Shown here: positions 34,218-42,420 of the stretch, piece by piece
How positions within the stretch are numbered: position 1 is the first letter of the stretch
How the letters are laid out: each line of letters starts with the position of its first letter
Origin: Streptomyces sp. 135
GTDB taxonomy: Bacteria; Actinomycetota; Actinomycetes; Streptomycetales; Streptomycetaceae
DNA: 64,000 nt
Assembly (NCBI RefSeq): GCF_020026305.1
Contig: NZ_CP075691.1
Span: 3,596,001-3,660,000, forward strand
Direction: 5' to 3'
Translations under genes and position numbers: made by a program
The notes under the pieces: model-generated
What the model was told of the DNA's origin: nothing
What the model saw: only the letters and a program-made list of their open reading frames with translations
Databases searched by the model: none

Positions 34218-34565
34218 GTGCCGACGTACCAGTACCAGTGCACCGAGTGCGGCGAGGGCCTCGAGGCGGTGCAGAAGTTCACTGACGACGCCCTGACCGT
34301 GTGCCCGAACTGCGACGGACGCCTCAAGAAGGTGTTCTCGGCGGTCGGCATCGTCTTCAAGGGCTCCGGCTTCTACCGCAACGACAGCCGCGGCTCGTCG
34401 TCGAGCAGCACGCCGTCGTCTTCGCCGTCGAAGTCCACGTCCGACGCGAAGTCGACGTCCGACGCGAAGTCCACGGCTTCCACGTCGGCCGCTTCCGGTT
34501 CTTCGTCTTCTTCGGGCTCGGCCTCGTCCGGCTCCTCGTCGACGTCTTCGAGCTCGGCCGCGTAA
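34218..34565 (+). CDS. FmdB-type zinc-ribbon protein with Ser-rich tail
   Basis: The 115-residue protein starts PTYQYQCTECG and continues VCPNCDGRLKKVFSAVGIVFKGSGFYRND, giving a CxxC-CxxC zinc ribbon (Cys at about 8, 11, 30 and 33), the FmdB/putative regulatory protein family. The last 55 residues are almost only Ser, Ala, Thr and Lys, with a direct repeat KSTSDA. GTG 34218 has a strong AGGAGGAAG site. Function in the family is unknown; it may be regulatory. Confidence 0.88.
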   Translation: MPTYQYQCTECGEGLEAVQKFTDDALTVCPNCDGRLKKVFSAVGIVFKGSGFYRNDSRGSSSSSTPSSSPSKSTSDAKSTSDAKSTASTSAASGSSSSSGSASSGSSSTSSSSAA

Positions 34566-34587
34566 GGCCTCCGGGCTTCTTCTCCAG

Positions 34588-34617
34588 GGACCTCGCCGTT
34601 CACCGACGGCGGGGTCC
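34588..34617. terminator. Probable terminator hairpin after fmdB
   Basis: GGACCTCGCCG (34588-34598) and CGGCGGGGTCC (34607-34617) form an 11-bp stem with one mismatch and an 8-nt loop, 23 bp after the fmdB stop and 33 bp before the next gene. Confidence 0.6.
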
Positions 34618-34649
34618 TCGGCGTGTCCGGCGCCGCTACTGTGCCGTCC

Positions 34650-35501
34650 ATGGTGAACACGGCGAACGCGACGCGGGCCGAGATCGGCGTGATCGGCGGC
34701 TCCGGCCTCTACTCCTTCCTCGACGACATGACCGAGGTCCAGGTCGACACCCCCTACGGCGCCCCGAGCGACTCCCTCTTCCTCGGTGACGTGGCGGGCC
34801 GGCCGGTCGCCTTCCTGCCCCGCCACGGCCGCGGCCACCATCTGCCGCCGCACCGCATCAACTACCGCGCCAACCTCTGGGCGCTGCGTTCCGTCGGCGT
34901 ACGCCAGGTGCTCGGACCGTGCGCGGTCGGCGGACTGCGGGCCGAGTACGGGCCCGGCACCCTGCTCGTGCCCGATCAGTTCGTGGACCGCACGAAGACG
35001 CGGACGCAGACGTACTTCGACGGGGTGCCGCTGCCGGACGGCAGCGTTCCCGAGGTCGTGCACGTGTCACCGGCCGACCCGTACTGCCCGGTGGGCCGGG
35101 CGGCCGCGCTGAAGGCCGCGCGCGGCCGTGACTGGGAGCCGGTGGACGGGGGGACGCTCGTCGTGGTCGAGGGGCCGCGCTTCTCGACCCGGGCGGAGTC
35201 GCGCTGGCACGCGGCGCAAGGCTGGTCGGTGGTGGGCATGACCGGGCACCCGGAAGCCGTGCTCGCGCGGGAACTGGAGTTCTGCTACACGTCGTTGACG
35301 CTGGTCACCGACCTGGACGCGGGGGCGGAGGCCGGCGCGGGCGTCTCGCACGAGGAGGTCCTGCGGGTGTTCGCCGCGAACGTGGACCGGCTGCGGGGTG
35401 TGCTGTTCGACGCGGTCGCGGGGCTGCCGGCGGATGAGGAGCGGGAGTGCCTGTGCGCGGGGGCGTTGGGCGGGATGGAGCCGGGGATTCCGTTGCCGTG
35501 A
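34650..35501 (+). CDS. MTAP-family purine nucleoside phosphorylase
   Basis: The 283-residue protein has GVIGGSGLYSFLDD, FLPRHGRGHHLPPHRINYRAN (split motif around the phosphate and nucleoside sites), VVVEGPRFSTRAES, and GMTGHPEAVLARELEFCYTSLTLVTDLDAG. It cleaves methylthioadenosine or related nucleosides with phosphate, feeding methionine salvage. ATG 34650 is chosen. No ribosome site is visible, and TACTGT 7 bp upstream could be a -10 element, so a leaderless transcript is possible. Confidence 0.92.
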   Translation: MVNTANATRAEIGVIGGSGLYSFLDDMTEVQVDTPYGAPSDSLFLGDVAGRPVAFLPRHGRGHHLPPHRINYRANLWALRSVGVRQVLGPCAVGGLRAEYGPGTLLVPDQFVDRTKTRTQTYFDGVPLPDGSVPEVVHVSPADPYCPVGRAAALKAARGRDWEPVDGGTLVVVEGPRFSTRAESRWHAAQGWSVVGMTGHPEAVLARELEFCYTSLTLVTDLDAGAEAGAGVSHEEVLRVFAANVDRLRGVLFDAVAGLPADEERECLCAGALGGMEPGIPLP

Positions 35502-35707
35502 CGGCGGGAAGGCCGGGCGGGTATGAGAGCCGGGCAGGTGTGAGGGCCGGGCAGGTGTGAGGGCTGTGGAAGGTGGTGGCGGTCGGGTGGAGGTTTCCCT
35601 TCGGGTGAGGGAGTTGTCCACAACCGGCGAGTAGTCCACGGGCCTCAGCGGGAATCGGCGCGGGCCTGCATCGTGAGAGCGCAAGCCCAGCTCTCGCACC
35701 GCAGGCG

Positions 35708-36229
35708 GTGGTTGTCGTGACCCACGTTCCTCCCCAGGCCAGGCCGTCGGACGGCTGCTCTGTCCCCCACTTCTCGCCCGTGCGGGTGCGCGGCGGCCAT
35801 CCACGGCTGCGCCGGCTGTCGCGGCACCGGCGCCGGGCCCTGGCCGTGGGGCTCGCCATGACCGCCGCCGCCCTCGCGGCCACGGCCCCGGGGACGCCGA
35901 CCGGCCGCCGGGGTCCGCCGCGGCAGCCGAGCAGTCGCGGTGCGGCCGTCCATGGAGACGGTGACCGCGCCGGTGCGGATCGCGGACAGCCGCGCCGCGG
36001 GCTGCTGCGCCCCGGCGACCGGGTCGACGTGATCGCCGCCGAGGGGCCGCCGGGGAGCGGTGCGAAGCCGCGCGTGGTGGCGGCCGGCGTACGGGTCTCC
36101 GAGGTGCCCGAGCAGGCGGCAGGGGCCGCGGAGAGCGGGGCGCTGGTGGTGCTGTCGGTGCCGCGTGACACGGCGTCGCGGCTCGCCGGGGCCGGGGCGA
36201 GCGCCCGCCTGGCGGTGACGCTGCGATGA
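35708..36229 (+). CDS. SAF/RcpC-CpaB-like secreted protein with two compensating frameshifts
   Basis: The open frame encodes 173 residues: a basic start, an Arg/Ala-rich hydrophobic segment (RHRRRALAVGLAMTAAALAA) and a C-terminal SAF-like part (LLRPGDRVDVIAAE and RVVAAGVRVSEVPE). Between about 35910 and 36000 the annotated frame has many A/T third positions. The +1 frame there reads RPSMETVTAPVRIADSRAAG with almost pure GC third positions and the expected link to LLRPGD. So one shift into and one out of frame have cancelled. GTG 35708 or 35717 may start. It resembles CpaB/RcpC pilus-assembly or flagellar base proteins. Confidence 0.65.
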   Translation: MVVVTHVPPQARPSDGCSVPHFSPVRVRGGHPRLRRLSRHRRRALAVGLAMTAAALAATAPGTPTGRRGPPRQPSSRGAAVHGDGDRAGADRGQPRRGLLRPGDRVDVIAAEGPPGSGAKPRVVAAGVRVSEVPEQAAGAAESGALVVLSVPRDTASRLAGAGASARLAVTLR

Positions 36230-36367
36230 GCCGCACCGTTCACGATCGCACTGGCACCCGGTCAAGTCGCCCGTTGGGGAAAGGCGATTGGACAGGCTCT
36301 CCACGGTCTGACGTAGGTTGCGAAGTCGTTTGTTCCGCAACCCGCACATGCAACGAAAGGCCTCGTG

Positions 36368-36844
36368 GTGAGCGAGAAGAAGGTACCGGGCGTCTGGGAG
36401 GGCTTCAAGGCCTTCCTGATGCGCGGCAACGTGGTCGACCTGGCGGTCGCGGTGGTCATCGGCGCCGCGTTCACGAACATCGTGAACTCGGTGGTGAAGG
36501 GTGTCATCAACCCGCTGGTCGGCGCCTTCGGTACGAAGGATCTCGACCACTACAGCTCCTGCCTGAAGTCTCCCTGCGAGGTGAGCGCCGCAGGCGAGGT
36601 GTCCAAGGGCATCCCGATCATGTGGGGCACCGTGCTCAGTGCGGTCCTCAGCTTCCTGATCACCGCGGCCGTCGTGTACTTCCTGATGGTGCTGCCGATG
36701 GCGAAGTACCTCGCGAGGGTCGCCGCCAGGAGGGCCGAGAGGGAAGGCACTCAGGAGGTCCTCGAAGTCTCCGAGCTGGAGGTCCTCAAGGAGATCCGCG
36801 ATGCCCTGGTGGCGCAGCGCGGCTCCGGGCACGACGAGCGGTAG
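36368..36844 (+). CDS. mscL: Large-conductance mechanosensitive channel MscL
   Basis: The 158-residue protein has FKAFLMRGNVVDLAVAVVIGAAFTNIVNSVV, the MscL first helix and pore, a periplasmic loop with a CLKSPC pair that could form a disulfide, then a second helix and a Lys/Arg-rich end. It opens as a pentamer under membrane tension in osmotic downshock. GTG 36368 is chosen with GAAAGG upstream; GTG 36365 is the alternative. Confidence 0.95.
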   Translation: MSEKKVPGVWEGFKAFLMRGNVVDLAVAVVIGAAFTNIVNSVVKGVINPLVGAFGTKDLDHYSSCLKSPCEVSAAGEVSKGIPIMWGTVLSAVLSFLITAAVVYFLMVLPMAKYLARVAARRAEREGTQEVLEVSELEVLKEIRDALVAQRGSGHDER

Positions 36845-36851
36845 CGCGGGC

Positions 36852-37088
36852 TCAGAGGTGGTGGGGCGGCTTCTCGTCGAGGAACCGCGCCAGATCGGCT
36901 GCGCTGTCACCGCCGGTCTCGGCCCGCTCGCCCCACCCTCGGTCCGTGTCGTCCGAAGACTGCTGCGACAGCGGGTCGTCGAAGACCAGAGTGTTCCGCG
37001 GCTTCTTGCCCCGCGCGGGGCTCGCCGGGCTCTTGGGGCTCTTCGGGCTCTCCGGATCGCGCGGTTCGGGGGCGGGGGCGGTGCTCAT
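36852..37088 (-). CDS. Small Pro/Ser-rich conserved hypothetical protein
   Basis: The 78-residue product is disordered and acidic, with PESPKSPKSPASPARGKK, a short NTLVFDDPLSQQSSDDTD block and the end ADLARFLDEKPPHHL. ATG 37088 has GGAG 5 bp upstream, and codon third positions are GC-rich as in true genes. It converges with mscL at 7 bp. No function is assigned; small disordered proteins of this kind are common between conserved Streptomyces genes. Confidence 0.65.
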   Translation of the reverse strand: MSTAPAPEPRDPESPKSPKSPASPARGKKPRNTLVFDDPLSQQSSDDTDRGWGERAETGGDSAADLARFLDEKPPHHL

Positions 37089-37125
37089 GTCTCCAGGGTA
37101 CGTCCGCGAGGACCGGCGGCCACCG

Positions 37126-37350
37126 TCAGACGGCCTTCAGGCCCTCGCCCGCGAAGATCTCCATGGCGGCGGCGATCTGCCCCGGGCTCGGCGAGGGCGT
37201 GTCGCGCAGGGTGAAGTCCTTGCCGAGGGCGTTCCTCTTCAGGCCGGTGACGAGGACGAAGCGCACCCAGACGTCCTTGCCCAGGCCCGCCAGGCGGTGG
37301 GCGACGTCGAGGGTGGGCCGCAGGGGCCGGCCCGTGGCCTTCGTGTTGGT
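37126..37350 (-). pseudogene. C-terminal remnant of a pyruvate formate-lyase activating enzyme gene
   Basis: The frame reads TLDVAHRLAGLGKDVWVRF then VLVTGL, closely like the radical-SAM activase segment (LARRLA...VWVRFVLVPGL). It then jumps to LGKDFTLRDTPSPSPGQIAA and a normal C-terminus (IFAGEGLKAV). About 40-45 residues between these blocks are missing and no upstream radical-SAM Cys motif is present. It is a decayed 3' fragment with an internal deletion. Confidence 0.6.
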
Positions 37351-37684
37351 TCCCGATTCGTTCAGGGTCCCGACCTTGCTACGGGGCCTGACCTTGCTAC
37401 GGGGCCTGATCTCTCCAAGATCGCCTGCGTGAGGAGTCGGCGGCAGAGCCATAGGGCACGGACGCCCGAGCCCAAAGGCACGGAGGTCGAGGGGATTTCG
37501 GGCCCCGAACTCCGGCGGCGCGTCCCCGGGGCCGACCAGGCTTCGGCAGGGCCTGGCGCCGAGGGCCCGTCCGCCCGTCGGGCAGGCCGCAGCCGGGCTG
37601 CGGCCTTGCTTCGCCCGGGTGGCCCTCCCGCGACGCCGGGCGGCGCAGCCCGGTTCGGCGTACGCCTTCTGCTGTGGTGGCCCC
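37351..37684. other. Non-coding stretch with 18-bp direct repeats and a hairpin
   Basis: No supported gene lies here. Two perfect tandem copies of GACCTTGCTACGGGGCCT span 37372-37407. AGGCCGCAGC-CGG-GCTGCGGCCT (37584-37606) is a perfect 10-bp-arm hairpin, 78 bp before the ltrA start. The rest is GC-rich and shows no consistent codon bias in any frame. It looks like debris next to the pseudogene. Confidence 0.6.
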
Positions 37685-38965
37685 ATGACGTCATCGCCTG
37701 GCTCCCCCGACACCCCCGGCTCATCCGCCTCTCCGGGCCCCACCGGCCCCACCGGCCCCGCGGACTCCACCGCGGCGGACGCGCCTCCCGCATCGTCCGC
37801 CTCCGCCAGGCCGCTGCGGCCCCTCCTCGCCCGCGGGCGGGACGAGAAGCACCGCGCGGCGACGCCGCTGGAGCTCTTCTTCGACCTCTGCTTCGTCGTG
37901 GCGGTCGCGCAGGCGGGTGCCGAGCTCGTGCACGCCGTCGCCGAGGGGCACGCGGGCGAGGGCGTCCTGAACTACGCGATGCTCTTCTTCGCGCTGTTCT
38001 GGGCCTGGGTCAACTTCTCCTGGTTCGCCTCGGCATACGACAACGACGACGCGCTGTACCGCGTGGTCACGCTGCTCCAGATCGCCGGTGTCCTCGTCTT
38101 CGCGGCCGGGGTCTCCAAGGCCTTCCAGGAACACGACTTCCTGCTGGTCTGGCTCGGCTACCTCATCATGCGGATCGCGCTCTCCTCGCAGTGGCTGCGC
38201 GCGGCCAGGAACGCGACGGGCGCCGAGCGCGCCACGGCCCTGCGGTACGCGGCCGGCGTGCTGATCTGCCAGATCGGCTGGACGGGGCTGCTGTTCCTGC
38301 CCGAGGGCGCCCGGCCCTGGCTGTTCCTCGTGATGGCGGTCGCCGAGATGTGCGTGCCGGTGCTGGCGGAGCGGGGGTACACCACGGCCTGGCATCCGCA
38401 TCACATCTCGGAGCGGTACGGCCTGTTCACGATCATCGTGCTCGGCGAGACGATCGCGGCGGCGACGATCGCGGTGAAGTCCGGCATCGAGGAGAACGAC
38501 GCCCTCGACGAGCTCCTGCCCATCGCCGCGGGCGGCCTGCTCATCGTCTTCGCCGCGTGGTGGATCTACTTCGTCGTGCCCATCCACGGGCGGCTGCACA
38601 GCAACCGGCAGGCGTTCCTGTGGGGGTACGGCCACTACGTGATCCTCGGTTCGGCGGCGGCGATCGGCGCCGGGATCGAGGTGGCGGTCGAGCAGGCCGT
38701 GGGCGAGGCCCACCTGTCGACACTGGCCGCGTCCGCCGCGGTGACGGTCCCCACCGCGCTCTACCTCATCACCCTCTGGGCGCTGCATTCCCGCTACTAC
38801 AAGGTGGGCATCGCCCAGCAGTTGGTGCTGCCGGCGAGTGCGTTGGCGACACTGGCGAGTACGTTCGCGGGGCGCTGGGCGGTGCTGGTGGCAGGTCTCG
38901 TGGCGGCGGTGACGGTCGCGACGGGGGTCACGCTCACCGCCCGCACGGGCCGCCGCGCGCAGTAG
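37685..38965 (+). CDS. Low-temperature-requirement A (LtrA) family membrane protein
   Basis: The 426-residue protein has a disordered Pro/Ser start (about 45 residues) and then TPLELFFDLCFVVAVAQ, the LtrA signature. About ten further membrane helices follow, including FALFWAWVNFSWFASAYDNDD and HHISERYGLFTIIVLGETI. LtrA proteins are poorly characterised; the Listeria member is needed for growth in the cold. ATG 37685 is chosen. It is followed by a peptidase gene 23 bp downstream. Confidence 0.92.
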   Translation: MTSSPGSPDTPGSSASPGPTGPTGPADSTAADAPPASSASARPLRPLLARGRDEKHRAATPLELFFDLCFVVAVAQAGAELVHAVAEGHAGEGVLNYAMLFFALFWAWVNFSWFASAYDNDDALYRVVTLLQIAGVLVFAAGVSKAFQEHDFLLVWLGYLIMRIALSSQWLRAARNATGAERATALRYAAGVLICQIGWTGLLFLPEGARPWLFLVMAVAEMCVPVLAERGYTTAWHPHHISERYGLFTIIVLGETIAAATIAVKSGIEENDALDELLPIAAGGLLIVFAAWWIYFVVPIHGRLHSNRQAFLWGYGHYVILGSAAAIGAGIEVAVEQAVGEAHLSTLAASAAVTVPTALYLITLWALHSRYYKVGIAQQLVLPASALATLASTFAGRWAVLVAGLVAAVTVATGVTLTARTGRRAQ

Positions 38966-38988
38966 GCATCCGTGATACGCATCGTCGT

Positions 38989-40056
38989 ATGACTACTGAC
39001 GCGGCAGCGTGCTCGACCTCCGGCTCCCTGACCGATGTCGCGGGTCTGCGCGTCGGACACGCCACCCTGCACGGCGACGGACAACTGACGGGCACCACGG
39101 TGGTGTTGGCGCCCGAGGGCGGCGCTGTCGCCGCCGTGGACGTGCGCGGCGGCGGGCCGGGCACCCGCGAGACGGACGCCCTCGACCCGCGCAACCTCGT
39201 GCGGCGCGTCGAGGCCGTCGTCCTCACCGGAGGCAGCGCGTACGGCCTGGACGCCGCGTCCGGGGTGATGGCGTGGCTGGAGGAGCGCGGGCGAGGGGTG
39301 CGGGTCGGGCCCGAGCCCTCCCAGGTCGTGCCCGTCGTCCCGGCCGCCTGCGTCTTCGACCTCGGCAGGGGCGGCGACTTCAGGGCCCGCCCCGGCGCGG
39401 CGACCGGGCGGGTCGCGGTGGAGGCGGCCGCGCGCACGGAGCCGTTCACGCCGGTCGTGGAGGGCAACGTCGGGGCGGGGACCGGCGCGGTGGTCGGCGC
39501 CGTCAAGGGAGGCGTCGGCAGCGCGAGCGTCCGCCTCGACTCGGGCGTCACGGTCGCGGCGCTGGTCGTGGCGAACGCCGCGGGCTCGGGCATCGACCCC
39601 GGGACGGGCACGCTCTACGGGCAGTACTTCGCGGGGCGGCGGGTCGACCACCCGGCGCCGGAGGTCCACGAGGAGGCGACGCGGCGCCTCGCCGAAGTCG
39701 CGGCGGAGAAGGGACCGCCGCCGCTCAACACCACCCTCGCCGTCGTCGCCACCGACGCCGAACTGTCCAAGGCCCAGGCGCAGAAGCTCGCCGGTACCTC
39801 GCACGACGGCATGGCGCGTGCCGTGCGGCCCGTCCACCTCCTCAACGACGGCGACACGGTCTTCGCCCTCGCCACGGGTGTGCGCCCGCCGGCCCCGGAC
39901 AGCCCGCTCGCCCTCAACGAGATCCTCGCCGCCGGGGCGGACATGGTGACCGCGGCGATCGTGCGGGCGATGCTGGCGGCGGAGTCGGTCCGGACGCCGG
40001 GCGGCACGTTCCCCGCGTATCTCGACCTCTACGCCGCAGAGAGCCCTCACCGATAG
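38989..40056 (+). CDS. P1-family (S58/DmpA-like) peptidase
   Basis: The 355-residue protein has DVAGLRVGHATL, TGGSAYGLDAASGVMAWLEERG and GNVGAGTGAVVGAVKGGVGSAS. The self-processing site region PPLNTTLAVVATDAELSKA follows, where a Ser/Thr becomes the N-terminal nucleophile. DmpA-type enzymes release N-terminal amino acids, including D-residues or beta-peptides. No signal peptide is seen, so it acts in the cytoplasm. It probably shares a transcript with ltrA. Confidence 0.92.
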   Translation: MTTDAAACSTSGSLTDVAGLRVGHATLHGDGQLTGTTVVLAPEGGAVAAVDVRGGGPGTRETDALDPRNLVRRVEAVVLTGGSAYGLDAASGVMAWLEERGRGVRVGPEPSQVVPVVPAACVFDLGRGGDFRARPGAATGRVAVEAAARTEPFTPVVEGNVGAGTGAVVGAVKGGVGSASVRLDSGVTVAALVVANAAGSGIDPGTGTLYGQYFAGRRVDHPAPEVHEEATRRLAEVAAEKGPPPLNTTLAVVATDAELSKAQAQKLAGTSHDGMARAVRPVHLLNDGDTVFALATGVRPPAPDSPLALNEILAAGADMVTAAIVRAMLAAESVRTPGGTFPAYLDLYAAESPHR

Positions 40057-40063
40057 CCGCAAA

Positions 40064-40076
40064 GTGTGTGACACAC
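40064..40076. promoter_or_regulatory. 13-bp palindrome upstream of the L,D-transpeptidase gene
   Basis: GTGTGT-G-ACACAC is a perfect inverted repeat 8 bp after the peptidase stop and 134 bp before the lipoprotein start. It could be an operator. No regulator is identified. Confidence 0.35.
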
Positions 40077-40209
40077 GGGCAAATACCCTCCCTCGCAAGC
40101 CTCTTGGGCACGAAGTGTGCTTACGCTCACACCCTCCGGAGGGAACCTCTCCGCGCATCCGGGCGCTCTTTACTCGTACTGGATCAGAACACGTACGTTG
40201 GAGCAGCCC

Positions 40210-41427
40210 GTGACAAGGTCGGTCATAGTCAACCCCCGGCGCCGTGCCCTGCTGGCCGCCACCGCGCTCGCCGCTGCGGGCGCGCTGACCCTTACGGCCT
40301 GCGGAGGCGACGCCGACGCCAACGGCGACAAGAAGGGTGCGAACTCCGCCGCCAAGGGCGCCGACATCACCATCTCCTCCAAGGACGGCGCCACCGACGC
40401 CTCGATCAACCACACCGGCGTCAAGGTCAAGAACGGCAAGCTGACCAGTGTGAAGATGACGTCCGTGACGTCCGGCACCGCGGTCGAGGGCACCATCTCC
40501 GGGGACGGCACCTCCTGGAAGCCGAAAGTCCAGCTGGAGCGCGGCACGAAGTACAAGGTGACCGCCAACGCCAAGGACCCGAAGGGCAACGCGGCGACGG
40601 AGAACGCGACGTTCACCACGGTCTCCACGGCCAACAGCTTCATCGGCAGCTACACCCCCGACGGCGGCACCACGGTCGGCGTCGGCATGCCGGTCTCCTT
40701 CAACTTCGACAAGCCGATCACGGAGAAGAAGGACGTCCAGTCGCACATCACGGTGACGTCCACCAGCGGCCAGAAGGTCGTCGGCCACTGGTTCGGCAAC
40801 CAGCGCCTGGACTTCCGGCCGGAGGAGTACTGGAAGGCCGGGTCCAAGGTCACCATGAAGATCGACCTGGACGGCGTGAAGGGCGCGAACGGCATCACCG
40901 GCGTGCAGAAGAAGACGGTCACCTTCACCGTCGGCCGCGCGCAGGTCTCCACCGTCGACGTCAACACCAAGAAGATGACGGTCGAGCGGGACGGCAAGGT
41001 CATCAAGACCATCCCGATCTCCGCGGGCAGCCCGTCGAACCCGACGTACAACGGCAAGATGGTGATCTCCGAGAAGTTCACCCAGACCCGGATGAACGGC
41101 GACACGGTCGGCTTCGGCGGTGAGTACGACATCAAGGACGTGCCGCACGCCATGCGCCTGTCCACGTCGGGCACCTTCATCCACGGCAACTACTGGGGCT
41201 CGCCGTCGGTCTTCGGCAGCGCCAACACCAGCCACGGCTGCGTCGGCCTCCAGGACGCGCGCGGTGCGGGCGACCCGAACACCATGGGTGCCTGGTTCTA
41301 CAACAACTCCCTCATCGGCGACGTCGTGACGGTCAAGGGCTCCCCCGACAAGACGATCGCCCCCGACAACGGCCTCAACGGCTGGAACATGTCGTGGAGC
41401 GAGTGGACGGCGGGCAGCGCGGTCTGA
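40210..41427 (+). CDS. L,D-transpeptidase lipoprotein (YkuD)
   Basis: The 405-residue lipoprotein has a basic start and the lipobox LTLTAC (Cys31). Two Ig-like domains (about residues 50-260) follow, then the YkuD catalytic domain with HGNYWG and SHGCVGL; catalytic Cys344 and His342. It makes 3-3 cross-links in peptidoglycan or attaches proteins to it, on the outer face of the membrane. GTG 40210 has GGAG 6 bp upstream. A strong terminator follows. Confidence 0.95.
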   Translation: MTRSVIVNPRRRALLAATALAAAGALTLTACGGDADANGDKKGANSAAKGADITISSKDGATDASINHTGVKVKNGKLTSVKMTSVTSGTAVEGTISGDGTSWKPKVQLERGTKYKVTANAKDPKGNAATENATFTTVSTANSFIGSYTPDGGTTVGVGMPVSFNFDKPITEKKDVQSHITVTSTSGQKVVGHWFGNQRLDFRPEEYWKAGSKVTMKIDLDGVKGANGITGVQKKTVTFTVGRAQVSTVDVNTKKMTVERDGKVIKTIPISAGSPSNPTYNGKMVISEKFTQTRMNGDTVGFGGEYDIKDVPHAMRLSTSGTFIHGNYWGSPSVFGSANTSHGCVGLQDARGAGDPNTMGAWFYNNSLIGDVVTVKGSPDKTIAPDNGLNGWNMSWSEWTAGSAV

Positions 41428-41459
41428 CCCACCTCCGGGCGGCCCCGCCGCCCCCCAAC

Positions 41460-41498
41460 CGCGCGAGCCACGGGGGAACTTCCCTCGTGGCTCGCGCG
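41460..41498 (+). terminator. Terminator after the L,D-transpeptidase gene
   Basis: CGCGCGAGCCACG (41460-41472) pairs perfectly with CGTGGCTCGCGCG (41486-41498). The loop can close further by GGG/CCC, and TTTTCCC follows directly. Confidence 0.92.
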
Positions 41499-41582
41499 TT
41501 TTCCCGTTCCCGGGCATGATGTCGGACCCAGGGGCTACGGTATGCACTCACCAGGTGACATGCAGCAACGCCGGGAGAAGCC

Positions 41583-42344
41583 TTGAGCGTTCCGTACGAA
41601 ACGGCGTACGAGCCACCCGAGTCGCCCGAGCCACACTCTCCGGAGGAGCACCTCGAGCGACTCCTCGGCCGCGCCCTGAACTCCTTCGACCTGCCGGACG
41701 AGGTGATCCGCCGCCTCGACTCGGCCTTGGCCCACGACAGTTCCCTGCACTCCGCGCACCACAGCGCGGGGCTGCACCGCGAGACGTACAGACACTCCTG
41801 GCTGCTGGCCGACGCGTCCGTGCTCACGCTCTGGGAGCTCGTCCACAACACCACGCCGGGCAGCGCCCCGACGTACGAGCTCTACGCCGACGAGGAGGAG
41901 GCGGGCGTCGCCACCTCGCGGCTTCCGCTGCCGCCCGACCCGCCCGCCTGCGGCCGGCCCGTCATGTTCCACATGTCCGCCGACCCCGGCCCCCGCCACA
42001 CGTACGTCCCGGACGACTCCGCGGACCACGCGCGGCGGCTGCTGCGCCGCGCGGAGAACCCGGACGGCGACTTCCCCGGCGAGGACATCGCGCGCCTGCT
42101 GCGGGCGGCGTTCGCGCACCAGATAACGCAGGCCTTCGGCCGCCCCGGCCTGAGCGGCGAGGCTCGTCTGAGCTTCTCGCTCTACGAGCACGCGTTCCTG
42201 CTCTTCGACGGCGGCGAGATCAGCCTCTGGGAGGTCGAGCACACCCTCACCCCCGACAGACGCCACATGTGCGAGGTGTACGTCACCGAGGAGGCGGCCC
42301 GCGCCGCGATGGAGCGCAGGGCCAGGAACGCGGCGGCGGGTTAG
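41583..42344 (+). CDS. Conserved actinobacterial protein, DUF6227-like
   Basis: The 253-residue soluble protein has LERLLGRALNSFDLPDEVIRRLDSALAH, a HRETYRHSWLLADASVLTLWELVH strand region, and a related second half (SFSLYEHAFLLFDGGEISLWEVEHTL), so it looks like an internal duplication. This matches uncharacterised Streptomyces DUF6227 proteins (family name from memory). TTG 41583 with the strong GGGAGAAG site is the start. Function is unknown. Confidence 0.8.
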   Translation: MSVPYETAYEPPESPEPHSPEEHLERLLGRALNSFDLPDEVIRRLDSALAHDSSLHSAHHSAGLHRETYRHSWLLADASVLTLWELVHNTTPGSAPTYELYADEEEAGVATSRLPLPPDPPACGRPVMFHMSADPGPRHTYVPDDSADHARRLLRRAENPDGDFPGEDIARLLRAAFAHQITQAFGRPGLSGEARLSFSLYEHAFLLFDGGEISLWEVEHTLTPDRRHMCEVYVTEEAARAAMERRARNAAAG

Positions 42345-42370
42345 CGGTGCGGCGGGATCCGCGACGTGCG

Positions 42371-42419
42371 GACCGACCGACCGACGGGCCGACCGGCCGA
42401 CCGGCCGACCGGCCGACCG
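42371..42419. repeat. GACC/GGCCGACC short tandem repeat
   Basis: Three GACC tetramers lead into an 8-bp unit (GACCGGCC) repeated about four times, ending immediately before the TAA of the minus-strand gene at 42421. Replication slippage is the simplest origin. Confidence 0.85.
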
Positions 42420-42420
42420 T

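Noticed and set aside
37440..37684. Coding of the region before ltrA in either strand
   Set aside because: No frame shows consistent third-position GC or motif; open frames here are composition artefacts of GC-rich DNA.
36226..38988. A plus-strand open frame running into the P1 peptidase gene from 36226
   Set aside because: It crosses mscL, the pseudogene and ltrA in the wrong frame. Only the 38989-40056 part has family motifs.
40057..40209. A c-di-AMP riboswitch before the cell-wall lipoprotein
   Set aside because: The 153-bp leader is short and the conserved ydaO-type motifs could not be identified; only a simple palindrome is visible.
38797..41547. A 916-residue minus-strand reading frame
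   Set aside because: It is the shadow of ltrA, the peptidase and the L,D-transpeptidase genes; its composition is low-complexity and there is no homology pattern.
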